Positions 26,567 to 35,623 of a stretch of 64,000 nt of DNA are shown here, piece by piece; position 1 is the stretch's first letter; each line of letters opens with the position of its first letter. The stretch spans positions 62,001 to 126,000 of the forward strand of contig NZ_QZEX01000012.1 in NCBI RefSeq assembly GCF_003646465.1, in the 5' to 3' direction. The notes under the pieces are model-generated. The model made no database searches and was not told the origin of the DNA. It saw only the letters and a list, made by a program, of their open reading frames with translations. A program made the position numbers and the translations under genes. This DNA comes from Chachezhania antarctica (lineage in GTDB: Bacteria; Pseudomonadota; Alphaproteobacteria; Rhodobacterales; Rhodobacteraceae).

Positions 26567-26574
26567 GCCCGCCA
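26567..26574. repeat. 8-bp target-site duplication, right copy
   Basis: GCCCGCCA, identical to 25160-25167 on the other side of the IS256-type element. Confidence 0.85.
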
Positions 26575-26587
26575 TGGTGCGCGATTG

Positions 26588-26596
26588 GCGGGAAAC
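26588..26596. repeat. 9-bp target-site duplication, left copy
   Basis: GCGGGAAAC directly before the IS903-type element; its partner is at 27648-27656. Confidence 0.85.
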
Positions 26597-27647
26597 GGCT
26601 TTGTTGCACAAATGGCGTGAGGGGATTCATGTCGTGAATCCAGTGTGATAGCTGGAGGTCATGAGCAGCTGGGCACCAACAAGGTACAAGACCACGAACT
26701 GGTCCGCTTACAATAGCGCGCTGAAGCAGCGCGGATCACTGACGATCTGGTTTGATCCCGAGATGACCTGGACACCCCCGCCAAGCGGCAGGCGCGGCCG
26801 ACAGCAGAGCTTTAGCGACGCGGCGATTTAGACCTGCCTGACCCTGAAAGTTCTATTTGGTCTTCCGTTGCGGCAAACGACCGGGTTCGTGGAAAGTCTC
26901 CTGCGTCTGGTCGGAGTGGACTGGACGGTGCCGGGATTCAGCACACTGAGCCGCCGCCAGAAGACGTTGAACGTGCGCCTGCCGTATCGCGGCTCTACGG
27001 GACCGCTGAACCTTCTCATCGACAGCACTGGCATCAAGTCGGAGGGCGAAGGCGAGTGGAACGCGCGCAAGCATGGCGGCCCGAAGCGGCGCATCTGGCG
27101 TAAGATCCACCTCGGGATTGATGCGGAAACACTGGAGGTCCGGGCTGTCGAAATCACCGGCAGTAACATCGGCGATGCGCCCATGTTGCCCGAATTGCTC
27201 GAACAAATTCCACCCAATCAGGAGATTGGGTCGGTCACCGCGGATGGCGCCTACGACACCCGCAAGTGCCACGAGGCGATTGCTGCCCGACACGCCGATG
27301 CCGTGATCCCGCCCCGCAAGAATGCCAAACCCTGGAAGCCCACGAGCGCCGGTGCCATCGCCCGGAACGAGGCAGTGCGGGCCTCACGATACCTGGGCCG
27401 TGCGTTGTGGCGAAAACTGACCGGATACCACCGCCGAAGCTGCGTCTAAAGCAAGATGCACTGCATGAAACTGCTTGGCCAATCCGTGATGGCCCGGGAC
27501 TTCGACCGGCAGGTCGCGGAAATCCAAATCCGCATCGCCGTGCTCAACCGCTACACTGCTCTCGGCATTCCCGTCACAGAGCCCGTAGGATAAGTCCGTC
27601 CGGGGAAAGGGGAAATCTGCCCGTCATTGGATTTGTGCAACAAAGCC
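26597..27647 (+). mobile_element. IS5-family (IS903-group) insertion sequence
   Basis: 1051 bp with identical 17-bp terminal repeats starting GGCTTTGTTGCACAAAT and a 9-bp direct duplication GCGGGAAAC. Both features match the IS903 group. The transposase inside carries two nonsense codons, so this copy is immobile unless helped in trans. Confidence 0.9.
26661..27593 (+). pseudogene. IS5-family transposase with two in-frame stops
   Basis: A 311-codon frame starting MSSWAPTRYKTTNWSAYNSAL. It is interrupted by TAG at about codon 57 (after FSDAAI) and by TAA near the C-terminus (after RRSCV); reading resumes in frame both times, ending ALGIPVTEPVG. Catalytic regions LLIDSTGIK, GSVTADGAYDTR and the Glu-containing C-terminus are recognisable. 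Single-base changes explain both stops, with no frameshift. Confidence 0.9.
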
Positions 27648-27656
27648 GCGGGAAAC
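27648..27656. repeat. 9-bp target-site duplication, right copy
   Basis: GCGGGAAAC, identical to 26588-26596. It lies 1 nt beyond the stop codon of the AraC gene. Confidence 0.85.
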
Positions 27657-27657
27657 C

Positions 27658-28536
27658 TCAGCCGCGGCGGAACTTCGCGGGGGTAACGCCGACAGTTTCG
27701 CGAAAGACCCTGGTGAAATGGCTTTGATCCGAAAACCCGGTCTCGTCCGAGATCCATGCAATCGGCATGTTCGAACTGTTCAATAAACTCTTGGCGCGGC
27801 GGATCCGTTCGGCGGTCACATGGTGATGGGGCGTTTGCCCATAGCTTTCCTTGAATTTGCGCAGGAAATGAAAACTGCTTAGCCCGACAACAGCCGCCAT
27901 GTCGTCCAGCGCGATTTTCCGTGACAGATGGTTGCGGATATATTCGTCAAGAAGCCGGCGTTCCGTCGCGCCGAACCCGCCCGAAGACGGCACCTCGCGG
28001 AACCGGAAATTGGCGTAGTTGCGCAACAGATGGATGCAGCTTTGGGTTCTGAGCGTACCCGCCAGCAGATCCGCGCCCGCCGAATTTGCGGTCAACTCGC
28101 TGGTCAGCGCCTCGGCGATTCGCGGAAAGACATTGTCCTCGCGCCGCACATGATCGTGGATTTCGATGTCTTCCAGGGGGCGGTCATAGATCTCGCAGGC
28201 GACCTCGCTGATGGACTCATGGGACAGATAGATGTGCTGAACGTCAATTGGCGCGTTCCAAGCCCATCGTGACATCTCGGCCCGCGACAACAGGGAAACC
28301 ACACCCGGTTCAACGGTCTCTTCCTGCCATTTCCCGCCATCGGAACGCCCCATCCGGGCGGCCTGACCCCGGTAGACGACGATCATGTAATCGCGCATCT
28401 CGGGGATCTCGACATCCTGCGAGGCATATTTGTACCCGATGAATTCAAGCCCCTGCCAGCCGCGCGAGGTGCTGTCCACGGTCCGCCTGCCCGGAATCCA
28501 GTCGGTTATCTGATCTGGTGGAACCAATGCATTCAA
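27658..28536 (-). CDS. AraC/XylS-family regulator, likely of the cyclohexanol operon
   Basis: 292 aa. The N-terminal sensing domain covers about residues 1-180. The C-terminal double helix-turn-helix starts at LLDEYIRNHLSRKIALDDMAAVVGLSSFHFLRKFKESYGQTPHHHVTAERIRRAK, and the second HTH with the family signature is IAWISDETGFSDQSHFTRVFRETVGVTPAKFRRG. With the two insertion sequences removed, it lies about 285 nt upstream of the esterase gene on the same strand. The known chn operon activator (ChnR) is also AraC-type. The insertions may now uncouple read-through but not action in trans. Confidence 0.9.
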   Translation of the reverse strand: MNALVPPDQITDWIPGRRTVDSTSRGWQGLEFIGYKYASQDVEIPEMRDYMIVVYRGQAARMGRSDGGKWQEETVEPGVVSLLSRAEMSRWAWNAPIDVQHIYLSHESISEVACEIYDRPLEDIEIHDHVRREDNVFPRIAEALTSELTANSAGADLLAGTLRTQSCIHLLRNYANFRFREVPSSGGFGATERRLLDEYIRNHLSRKIALDDMAAVVGLSSFHFLRKFKESYGQTPHHHVTAERIRRAKSLLNSSNMPIAWISDETGFSDQSHFTRVFRETVGVTPAKFRRG

Positions 28537-28757
28537 CTAAAGACCCTCCCGATCATCGTTCCCCCTCCTGTCTTCTCATCGGGGTGCCGCATGATGGTGG
28601 CCGTCAGCGGTTGCGGCCGACTTGTTGATCCCGGCAACCGTGCGCCCCCGCCAGGGACCGGCCCTGAAATGTGCAAACCCAACCGTTGAATGCTATCAGA
28701 TGAGGTCATATACGAGAAATACTCAACTTTTATATCTGCCATACCGGAACGGCATGG

Positions 28758-29681
28758 ATGAACCTTCGCCAACTTCGCTACTTCGTTCAGATTGTCGAAC
28801 AGCGCAGCTTTACGGCAGCCGCTGAACGGCTGGCTGTGGCCCAATCGGCGCTGAGCCGGCAGATCAGGGCGCTGGAGGATGAGTTGAAGGTTCCGCTTTT
28901 GCTCCGGCACGGCCGCGGCGTGTCCCCGACCGAGGATGGGCTTGAATTCGCGCGCCGGGCCAAATCCATCCTGGAGGACGTTCAGCACCTGACCGGGGCG
29001 TTTTCGCAGGAACAGGCGCCGCTTGTCGGGACGGTCCGGCTTGGACTGCCTCCGACCGTGTCCAATATCCTAGCCACGCATCTGATTGAGCGCACGATGC
29101 AGGCGCATCCCGCGCTCAAGCTTCAGGTGTCCGCCGGGTTCAGCGGGCATATTGAGGACTGGCTTGCGCGGGGCAAGATTGATCTTGGCGTTGCATACGG
29201 CGAACAGAAATCGACCCTGGTCGATACCCGCCCGATGCTGCGGGAAAAGCTGTTTCTGGTTCAGCCGCCTTCCGCCGCCCCGGTGGACGAAAAGCCGATC
29301 GCCCTTGGCAAGGCGCTGTCACTGCCGCTGATCCTGCCGAATACGGGTCACGGGTTGCGGTCGAAAATCAATGCCGCCGCGCAGGCCGAAGGGGTGGCGC
29401 TGAATGTCGTCTACGAGATCGACATTCTCGAAGCCATGTTGGGTCTGGTGGAACGTGGCCGCGGTTATACGATCCTGCCCAAGGTCAGCGTGATACCGCA
29501 AATGGAGGCTGGCCGATTGGTGACGCGCGCCATCGAAGACCCGGAACTGGACCGGACGCTGGTTCTGATGACGCCGGGTCTGGTGCCGGTATCGCAACTG
29601 CACCGCCGGTTCGCCGATTTCCTGACCGACGAGATTCACGATATGGTTGCCACGGGCCAATGGCCCGGGACGCGCCTTTAG
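28758..29681 (+). CDS. LysR-family transcriptional regulator
   Basis: 307 aa. The N-terminal winged HTH reads MNLRQLRYFVQIVEQRSFTAAAERLAVAQSALSRQIRALEDEL. The C-terminal effector domain begins near residue 90 with GTVRLGLPPTVSNILATHLIERTMQAHPALKLQV. It is divergent from the AraC gene (28537-28757 between them) and convergent with the acyl-CoA synthetase gene, ending 9 nt from it. It could serve either side; the target is not evident. Confidence 0.92.
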   Translation: MNLRQLRYFVQIVEQRSFTAAAERLAVAQSALSRQIRALEDELKVPLLLRHGRGVSPTEDGLEFARRAKSILEDVQHLTGAFSQEQAPLVGTVRLGLPPTVSNILATHLIERTMQAHPALKLQVSAGFSGHIEDWLARGKIDLGVAYGEQKSTLVDTRPMLREKLFLVQPPSAAPVDEKPIALGKALSLPLILPNTGHGLRSKINAAAQAEGVALNVVYEIDILEAMLGLVERGRGYTILPKVSVIPQMEAGRLVTRAIEDPELDRTLVLMTPGLVPVSQLHRRFADFLTDEIHDMVATGQWPGTRL

Positions 29682-29690
29682 GCACCGCTG

Positions 29691-31811
29691 TCAGGTGGTG
29701 TCACCGCCATGCCCGACCGGTTCCAGTTCGATCACCGCGTCCAGCGCATAGGCCCCCTGCCCCTCTGGCATGGCCAGAACCGGATTGAGGTCGATCGACA
29801 TCAGCCGCTCTCCGGCCCCGGCGGCAAAGACCGAAAGCCGCGACAGCATCCCGGCCAGGGCGTCGATGTCGGCCGGGGCCTGGCCGCGCAGCCCCTGCAG
29901 GATCGCCGAACCGCGAATGGACAGGATCATCTCGCGCGCCTCATCCGGGCCAAAGGGGCAGGCCCGTACCGCGACATCGTTCAGAAGCTCGACGAAAATG
30001 CCCCCCAGGCCGAAAACGGCAACCGGCCCGAAGGTCGCATCGCGGTTGATGCCCATCAGGCATTCGACCCCGCCCGACAGTTGCTTTGCCACCAGCACGC
30101 CGGTCACCTCTGCGTCGGGCGCGTGCCGCGCCGCCGCGGCCAGGATCGCGCCATGGGCCGCGCGAACGGCATCGGCATCGGCAATGTCCAGCCGGACCGC
30201 GCCGATGTCAGATTTATGCACGATGTCGGGCGACAGGATTTTCATCACCACCGGATAGCCGAACCGTTCGGCGGCCTTCACGGCCTCATCGGCATCGGCG
30301 GCGGCGTATTCCGGCGCGGCGGCGATACCCCAGGCCTGCAGGATGTCTTTGGCCCGTGCTTCGTCGGGGCTGCTGTCCGGCAGGGCCACCGGCCCGGCCT
30401 GCGGAAGAGGCACCTTGGCCGGGGCTGTCCCTGCCTCGGAATAGCGCAACACGGTATCAATCGCGCGGACCGCGCGGCAGGGATCGTTGAACACCAGAAT
30501 GCCGGCATCGTCATACCGGCGCAAGATCTCGGGGTCGCCCAGGGCGCACAGGGCGATGATCCGGTCGGGATGGTCCCGGCGCAGCGGCGCCATCGCCTTG
30601 AGGATCACCTCGGACATTGCCGGTGCCCCGGCCACATAGGTCAGAAAACACAGCGCCGCGCCATAACCGCCTTCTTCCAGGGCGACACTGGTGAATTTCT
30701 CGAACAACGAAGGATCGTTCAGAGCCTGCGCCGTGCAGTCAAGCGGGTTCACCGGCGACGCATATGGCAATAAATCCTTCAGGCGTTTCTGGACCGCATC
30801 GGGCATGGGGGGCATGGGCAGGCCCAGACCTTCGGCCGCGTCGCTGGCCACGATCCCCGCGCCCCCGCTGACCGTGACAACCCCAAGCGAGCGTGTCGAG
30901 GGGAAGACGCCCCTGGAGGCGACATAGGCTATGTCCATCATCGCTTCGGAATCCTGCACCAGGATCGCGCCGTGCTGGGACAGGACCGCATCGGCCACCA
31001 CCGCGTTTCCGGTCAGCGAGGCGGTATGCGATGCCGCCGCGCGGGCCCCCACGGCGGATCGTCCCGCCTTGAGCAGGATCACCGGCTTGCCCGCCCTGCG
31101 CGCCGCATCCAGCGCGGCCAACAGCGCGTCGGCGTCGTTTATCGCCTCCATATAGGCGCAGATCACGTTGGTCCTGTCGCTCTGAACCATCCAGGAAATG
31201 GCGTCCGACACCGTGATGTCGGCCTCGTTTCCGGTGGTGATCAATACCGACGAACCCAACCCCTGCTGGCGCGCCAGGGCGCTCAGATGGGCACCGAACG
31301 CGCCGGACTGGCTGGCGATGCCGATCGTGCCGGGGCGGGGAAAGCCCAGATCGAGCGATGAGGAAAACGTACCGAAATACCCGATTTCCGCGTTATAGAC
31401 CCCCAATGTGTTCGGCCCGAGCAGGCGGATCCCGTGTTTGCGCGCAAGGGCGACCAGTTCGCGTTGCGCGGCTTCGCCTTCGGCGCCGGTTTCGGCGAAG
31501 CCTGACGAAAACAGGGTTGCCGCCCGGCACCCTTTGGCCCCCAGATCGGCCAATGTCCGGGGCACCAGTTTTGCCGGAACCGCGATCAATGCGGCATCCG
31601 GCGTTTCGGGCAGATCGGCGACGCTGGCAAAGCAGGGCAACCCCTGAACTGCGTCCCGCTTGGGGTTGACCGGCAGAATACGCCCCCGGTAACCCGCCTT
31701 CAGCATGGCGGCGATCGGGCGCCCGCCGATCCGCAGCGGGTCGTCCGAGGCACCGATCACGGCAACGGATCCGGGCGATATCAGATTGGAGAGTTGATCA
31801 AGCGTATTCAT
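29691..31811 (-). CDS. ADP-forming acyl-CoA synthetase
   Basis: 706 aa fused-subunit NDP-forming acid-CoA ligase (acetate-CoA ligase superfamily). The N-terminal CoA-binding domain opens SPGSVAVIGASDDPLRIGGRPI; the phosphohistidine loop is SHTASLTGN (His near residue 263); the C-terminal ATP-grasp domain contains FGYPVVMKILSPDIVHKSDIGAVRLD and VFGLGGIFVELLNDVAVR. It activates a carboxylic acid with CoA and ATP. The gene next to it upstream (35 nt) is an acyl-CoA dehydrogenase, so the product is probably oxidised next. The acid is unknown; an adipate-like diacid is one option. Confidence 0.9.
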   Translation of the reverse strand: MNTLDQLSNLISPGSVAVIGASDDPLRIGGRPIAAMLKAGYRGRILPVNPKRDAVQGLPCFASVADLPETPDAALIAVPAKLVPRTLADLGAKGCRAATLFSSGFAETGAEGEAAQRELVALARKHGIRLLGPNTLGVYNAEIGYFGTFSSSLDLGFPRPGTIGIASQSGAFGAHLSALARQQGLGSSVLITTGNEADITVSDAISWMVQSDRTNVICAYMEAINDADALLAALDAARRAGKPVILLKAGRSAVGARAAASHTASLTGNAVVADAVLSQHGAILVQDSEAMMDIAYVASRGVFPSTRSLGVVTVSGGAGIVASDAAEGLGLPMPPMPDAVQKRLKDLLPYASPVNPLDCTAQALNDPSLFEKFTSVALEEGGYGAALCFLTYVAGAPAMSEVILKAMAPLRRDHPDRIIALCALGDPEILRRYDDAGILVFNDPCRAVRAIDTVLRYSEAGTAPAKVPLPQAGPVALPDSSPDEARAKDILQAWGIAAAPEYAAADADEAVKAAERFGYPVVMKILSPDIVHKSDIGAVRLDIADADAVRAAHGAILAAAARHAPDAEVTGVLVAKQLSGGVECLMGINRDATFGPVAVFGLGGIFVELLNDVAVRACPFGPDEAREMILSIRGSAILQGLRGQAPADIDALAGMLSRLSVFAAGAGERLMSIDLNPVLAMPEGQGAYALDAVIELEPVGHGGDTT

Positions 31812-31846
31812 AACTGGTCCTCAATTCATATCGTGGCGATTGCCGG

Positions 31847-33013
31847 TCAGCCCATCCGGTCCGCCAGGGTGCGGCGCGCGATCACCAACTGTTGTATCTG
31901 GCTGGTGCCTTCGTAGATCCGCAAAAGCCGGATGTCGCGATAGAGCCGTTCGATGTCATATTCGGCCATATATCCTGCCCCGCCGTGGATCTGCAGCGCC
32001 CTGTCGGCGATACGGCCCGCGGCCTCGGTGCAGAAATATTTCGTGCAGGACGCTTCCAGAATCGCCTTGCCTTCCCGATCAAAGGTATCGGCGGTGGCCC
32101 TGACCAGCGCCCGCGCCGCCTGCAAATCGGCCTGACAATCCGCCAACAGGCCCTGAACCAACTGGTGTTCGCCGATGGGTTTGCCGAATTGTTTGCGTTC
32201 CAGCGCATAATCGGTGGCAATGTCCAGCATCCGCTGCCCCTGCCCCACGGCCATTGTGCCGACATGAATGCGGCCCCGGTCCAGCACCTTCATGGCCGTC
32301 CGGAACCCCTGATTGATCCGATCCGGCCCGCCGATGATCGCGGTTTCGGGAACGCGCACATCCTCGAAAATCACATCCGAGGTCTTGGTGCCCTTCTGCC
32401 CCAGCTTCTTGTCGGGTTTGGCAACGGTGATGCCCGGCGTGTCGGCCGGAACGATAAAGGCCGAAACCCCGTCGGCGCCCGGCTTGTCGGGATCGGTGCG
32501 CGCGAAAACGGTGAACACACCTGCGCGCACCGCATTGGTGATATAGCGCTTGGTGCCGTTGATCACGAAATCCGACCCGTCACGCCGCGCCGCGGTGCGA
32601 ATGCCGGCCGCATCCGATCCGTTGTCGGGTTCGGTCAGCGCAAAAGAGGCGATGACATCGCCACTGGCAACCGCCGGCAGCCAGCTTTGTTTTTGCTCGG
32701 GTGTGCCGTCCATCACGATACCCTGCGATCCGATGCCGACATTGGTGCCGATCAGGGACCGAAAGCTAAGCGAGGCATAGCACAGCGCCTCGATCAACCG
32801 GGCCTCCTGGGGGACGTTGATGCCGATGCCGCCGTATTCCTCGGGGGTCGAAAGGCCGAACAGCCCCATGTCCTTCATCTCCGAGACGATGTCCTCGGGA
32901 ATATCGTCCTCTTCCTCGACCCGCTTTTCGGCCGGGATCAGTCTTTCGCGCGCGAACCTGTCCACCGCCACCAACAATTGTTCAAAGACATCCGAATCCA
33001 CGCCCGCAGCCAT
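31847..33013 (-). CDS. acyl-CoA dehydrogenase
   Basis: 388 aa flavoprotein. Signatures include FALTEPDNGSDAAGIRT and the C-terminal QIHGGAGYMAEYDIERLYRDIRLLRIYEGTSQIQ, with the catalytic glutamate in YEGTS. It introduces a double bond into an acyl-CoA and passes electrons to ETF. It is divergent from the IclR gene, with tandem AT-rich boxes in the 86-nt gap, and forms a unit with the downstream acyl-CoA synthetase. Confidence 0.92.
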   Translation of the reverse strand: MAAGVDSDVFEQLLVAVDRFARERLIPAEKRVEEEDDIPEDIVSEMKDMGLFGLSTPEEYGGIGINVPQEARLIEALCYASLSFRSLIGTNVGIGSQGIVMDGTPEQKQSWLPAVASGDVIASFALTEPDNGSDAAGIRTAARRDGSDFVINGTKRYITNAVRAGVFTVFARTDPDKPGADGVSAFIVPADTPGITVAKPDKKLGQKGTKTSDVIFEDVRVPETAIIGGPDRINQGFRTAMKVLDRGRIHVGTMAVGQGQRMLDIATDYALERKQFGKPIGEHQLVQGLLADCQADLQAARALVRATADTFDREGKAILEASCTKYFCTEAAGRIADRALQIHGGAGYMAEYDIERLYRDIRLLRIYEGTSQIQQLVIARRTLADRMG

Positions 33014-33062
33014 GTCATTTCCCCCTTTTCATCACGAAATCAGGCTTGCTATAGCAATACCT

Positions 33063-33097
33063 TTTCGTATAGTAAATATCATTCCATATAGGAAATA
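33063..33097. promoter_or_regulatory. tandem AT-rich boxes in the IclR/acyl-CoA dehydrogenase divergent region
   Basis: Two similar boxes, TTCGTATAGTAAATA (33064-33078) and TTCCATATAGGAAATA (33082-33097), lie between divergent genes. The second contains TTCC-N5-GGAA symmetry. Candidate IclR binding sites. Confidence 0.4.
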
Positions 33098-33099
33098 CG

Positions 33100-33915
33100 A
33101 TGGTCGACGAGCAGAACACCCAATTTGTCCCAGCCGTGCAAAACGCCACACGGATCCTGCGCCTGATCGCGGCCAGCGGCCGCCCGCAGGGGGCAACAGA
33201 GATCGCCCGGCAATCCGGGCTGAGCGTTTCGTCGGTGTTCAAGATCCTGCGCACGCTGCACCAAGAGGGGCTGATCACCTTTGACGCGGATGAAAAAACC
33301 TATGGCGTTGCAATGGGTTTGCTGGAATTTGCCATCCCGCTGATCGGGTCCAGCCCCGGCGATCTCATTCGCCCGGCGCTCAGCGCGATTGCCCATGATC
33401 ACGGCGTGATGATCGCCCTGTGGCAAATCACCCAGGACGACCGCATCGTTCTGACCGACCGTTTCGTGGCGCCCGGCACCGTGCAGGTCGTGATCGCGCC
33501 AAACAGCCGTTTGCCGGTTTTCGCAGGTGCCACCGGGCGTTGCTATGCCGCCGCGCTGGGGCTGGACAAGGCCGCGGCGCGCCGTGGCTATGACACGATT
33601 CGCTGGCAGGACGCCCCGGGTTTTGAAAGCTACTGGCAGGATGTGATCGCGGCGCGCGACAGCGGGTCGGCGCAGGATCGCGGCCATCTGTTCCGGGGGC
33701 TGGACATGGTTGCCGCACTGGCATGTGACGCGACCCAGGTTCCCCGCCTCGCGATGAGCAGCATCACAATTGCCGGACAGCATTCGGATGACGGTCTGGC
33801 AAAGGTCGGTCAAACGCTTGCCGATGTCGCCGCCCGGATCGAACACATCGTTTTCGGGCGTCCGCGCTCGGGACCCACAACAGTTGACGAAAGAGAGGAA
33901 ACGGAATGTCAGTAA
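33100..33915 (+). CDS. IclR-family transcriptional regulator
   Basis: 271 aa. The N-terminal winged HTH reads NATRILRLIAASGRPQGATEIARQSGLSVSSVFKILRTLHQEGLI. The C-terminal effector domain has FAGATGRCYAAALG and MVAALACDATQVPRLAMSSI. Its 3' end overlaps the next SDR gene by 10 nt, and it is divergent from the acyl-CoA dehydrogenase, so it probably controls both directions, as IclR regulators of catabolic loci usually do. Confidence 0.92.
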   Translation: MVDEQNTQFVPAVQNATRILRLIAASGRPQGATEIARQSGLSVSSVFKILRTLHQEGLITFDADEKTYGVAMGLLEFAIPLIGSSPGDLIRPALSAIAHDHGVMIALWQITQDDRIVLTDRFVAPGTVQVVIAPNSRLPVFAGATGRCYAAALGLDKAAARRGYDTIRWQDAPGFESYWQDVIAARDSGSAQDRGHLFRGLDMVAALACDATQVPRLAMSSITIAGQHSDDGLAKVGQTLADVAARIEHIVFGRPRSGPTTVDEREETECQ

Positions 33916-34826
33916 AGACAGCACTTGACGGCAAGGTTGTTCTTGTCACGGGCGCGGGTGGCGGGATTGGGCGTGATATCGCCTTGATGGCAGCCGCAGA
34001 AGGCGCCGCCGTGGTGGTCAATGATCTGGGCGCATCCCTGAAAGGCACCGGTCAGACAGAAACTGCGGCGCAGAAAGTCGTCGAAGAGATCAAGGCGGCG
34101 GGCGGCGATGCGATCGCCGATGGCGGCAACGTCACCGATTCGGACGCCGCGCGCGCGATGATCGAGGCGGGTGTCAAGGAATTCGGCCGCATCGACGCGG
34201 TGGTGAACAACGCCGGCATCCTGCGCGACGGGTTCTTCCACAAAATGACCTACGAGGATTTCGACGCGGTGGTGAAGGTTCATCTTTATGGCGCCTTCAA
34301 CACCAGCCGCGCGGCGGCCGATTATTTCCGCGAACAGGAGGGCGGCGCGCTGGTGCATATGACCTCGACCTCGGGGCTGATCGGCAATCTGGCGCAGGCG
34401 AATTACTCGGCGGCAAAGCTGGGCATCGCGGCCTTCTCGAAATCGGTCGCGCTTGACCTGAAACGCTGGAACGTGCGGTCGAACTGCATCGCGCCCTTCG
34501 CCTGGAGCCGGATGATTTCCTCGATCAAGACCGACACGCCCGAACAGGAGGCGCGGGTTGAAAAGCTCAAGCAGATGACGCCCGCCAAAGTGGCGCCGAT
34601 GGCCTGTTTCCTGATGTCCGACAGGGCCGAAGGCGTCAGCGGACAGATCTTTGCCGTGCGCAACAACGAGATTTTCCTGTTCAACCAGCCCCGCCCGGTG
34701 CGCTCGGTTCATTCCGGCGATGGCTGGACCGCAGATGAAATCGCCGAGCGCGCCATTCCCGCGCTCAAATCGCAATTCACGCCGCTCGAGGTTTCGGCGG
34801 ATGTCTTTTCGTGGGATCCGGTCTGA
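33906..34826 (+). CDS. SDR, hydroxyacyl-CoA dehydrogenase-like (HSD17B4 type)
   Basis: 306 aa SDR longer than the 250-aa norm. Cofactor motif TGAGGGIG, NNAGILRDGFFHKMT and Tyr/Lys in NYSAAKLGIAAFSKSVALDLKR match the dehydrogenase domain of the multifunctional peroxisomal/steroid beta-oxidation enzymes. The C-terminal 50 residues, including GDGWTADEIAERAIPALKSQFTPLE, are also typical of that group. It likely oxidises a 3-hydroxyacyl-CoA, before the lyase encoded by the next gene (3-nt overlap). Confidence 0.88.
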   Translation: MSVKTALDGKVVLVTGAGGGIGRDIALMAAAEGAAVVVNDLGASLKGTGQTETAAQKVVEEIKAAGGDAIADGGNVTDSDAARAMIEAGVKEFGRIDAVVNNAGILRDGFFHKMTYEDFDAVVKVHLYGAFNTSRAAADYFREQEGGALVHMTSTSGLIGNLAQANYSAAKLGIAAFSKSVALDLKRWNVRSNCIAPFAWSRMISSIKTDTPEQEARVEKLKQMTPAKVAPMACFLMSDRAEGVSGQIFAVRNNEIFLFNQPRPVRSVHSGDGWTADEIAERAIPALKSQFTPLEVSADVFSWDPV

Positions 34827-35620
34827 TGGGAAAACGCAAAGAAAAAATCAGCTCTGACATTGCCTGGAGCACCTCTGACAAGATCAGCGTGCGTGGGCTC
34901 GATCTGCCCAACGAGATCCTGGGCCACATGAGCCTTGGCGATCTGGCGTTCCTGCAACTGACGGGCCGCAAGGCCACGCCCGAGGAAAGCCGCGTCTTTA
35001 ACGCCATCGTCATTACCCTGGTCGAACATGGTATCACGCCCTCGGCCCTGGCGGCGCGGATGACCTATATGGGGGCGCCGGAATCGCTTCAGGCGGCTGT
35101 GGCGGCTGGCTTGTGTGGGCTGGGCACCGTCTTTGTCGGTTCTATGGAAGGTGCCTCGAAAATGCTTTACGAGGCACTGCCACAGGACAAGTTGGGCACC
35201 GGTGTCGATCTGGATGCGCTGGCCGTCGAGACGGTAGAAAAATTCCGCGCCCGCAGGATGATCGTGCCGGGGCTGGGCCATCCGGTGCACAAACCGGTCG
35301 ATCCGCGCACCCCGCGCCTGTTCCAGATCGCTGCCGAGAACGGCAAGTCCGGTGAATACATCGAGTTGATCCAGAAAATTCAGGCCGTTGCCGAAGAAAA
35401 ATCGGGTAAGATGCTGCCGATCAACGCCACCGGCGCGATCGGGGCGATCTGCTGTGAATTCGGCTTTCCCTGGAAGATCGTGCGCGGCTTTGGCGTCATG
35501 GCGCGGTCCATCGGGCTGGTCGGTCATATCCTCGAAGAGAGCGAAAACCCGATTTCCTATGAGCTGTGGCAGCGTGCCGAGCAGGAAATTCTTGAAACGT
35601 CGGGTCCGGGGGCGGCATAA
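34826..35620 (+). CDS. citryl-CoA lyase-like protein (citrate synthase superfamily)
   Basis: 264 aa, the length of stand-alone citryl-CoA lyases rather than full citrate synthase (about 430 aa). The motif GLGHPVHKPVDPRTPRLFQIA matches the active-site GHP(V/I) region of the superfamily, and INATGAIGAICCEFGFPW is present near the C-terminus. It should cleave (or form) a carbon-carbon bond between a carboxymethyl-CoA unit and a keto acid. The start at 34826 overlaps the upstream stop (TGATG). The real substrate is unknown. Confidence 0.85.
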   Translation: MGKRKEKISSDIAWSTSDKISVRGLDLPNEILGHMSLGDLAFLQLTGRKATPEESRVFNAIVITLVEHGITPSALAARMTYMGAPESLQAAVAAGLCGLGTVFVGSMEGASKMLYEALPQDKLGTGVDLDALAVETVEKFRARRMIVPGLGHPVHKPVDPRTPRLFQIAAENGKSGEYIELIQKIQAVAEEKSGKMLPINATGAIGAICCEFGFPWKIVRGFGVMARSIGLVGHILEESENPISYELWQRAEQEILETSGPGAA

Positions 35621-35623
35621 GCG

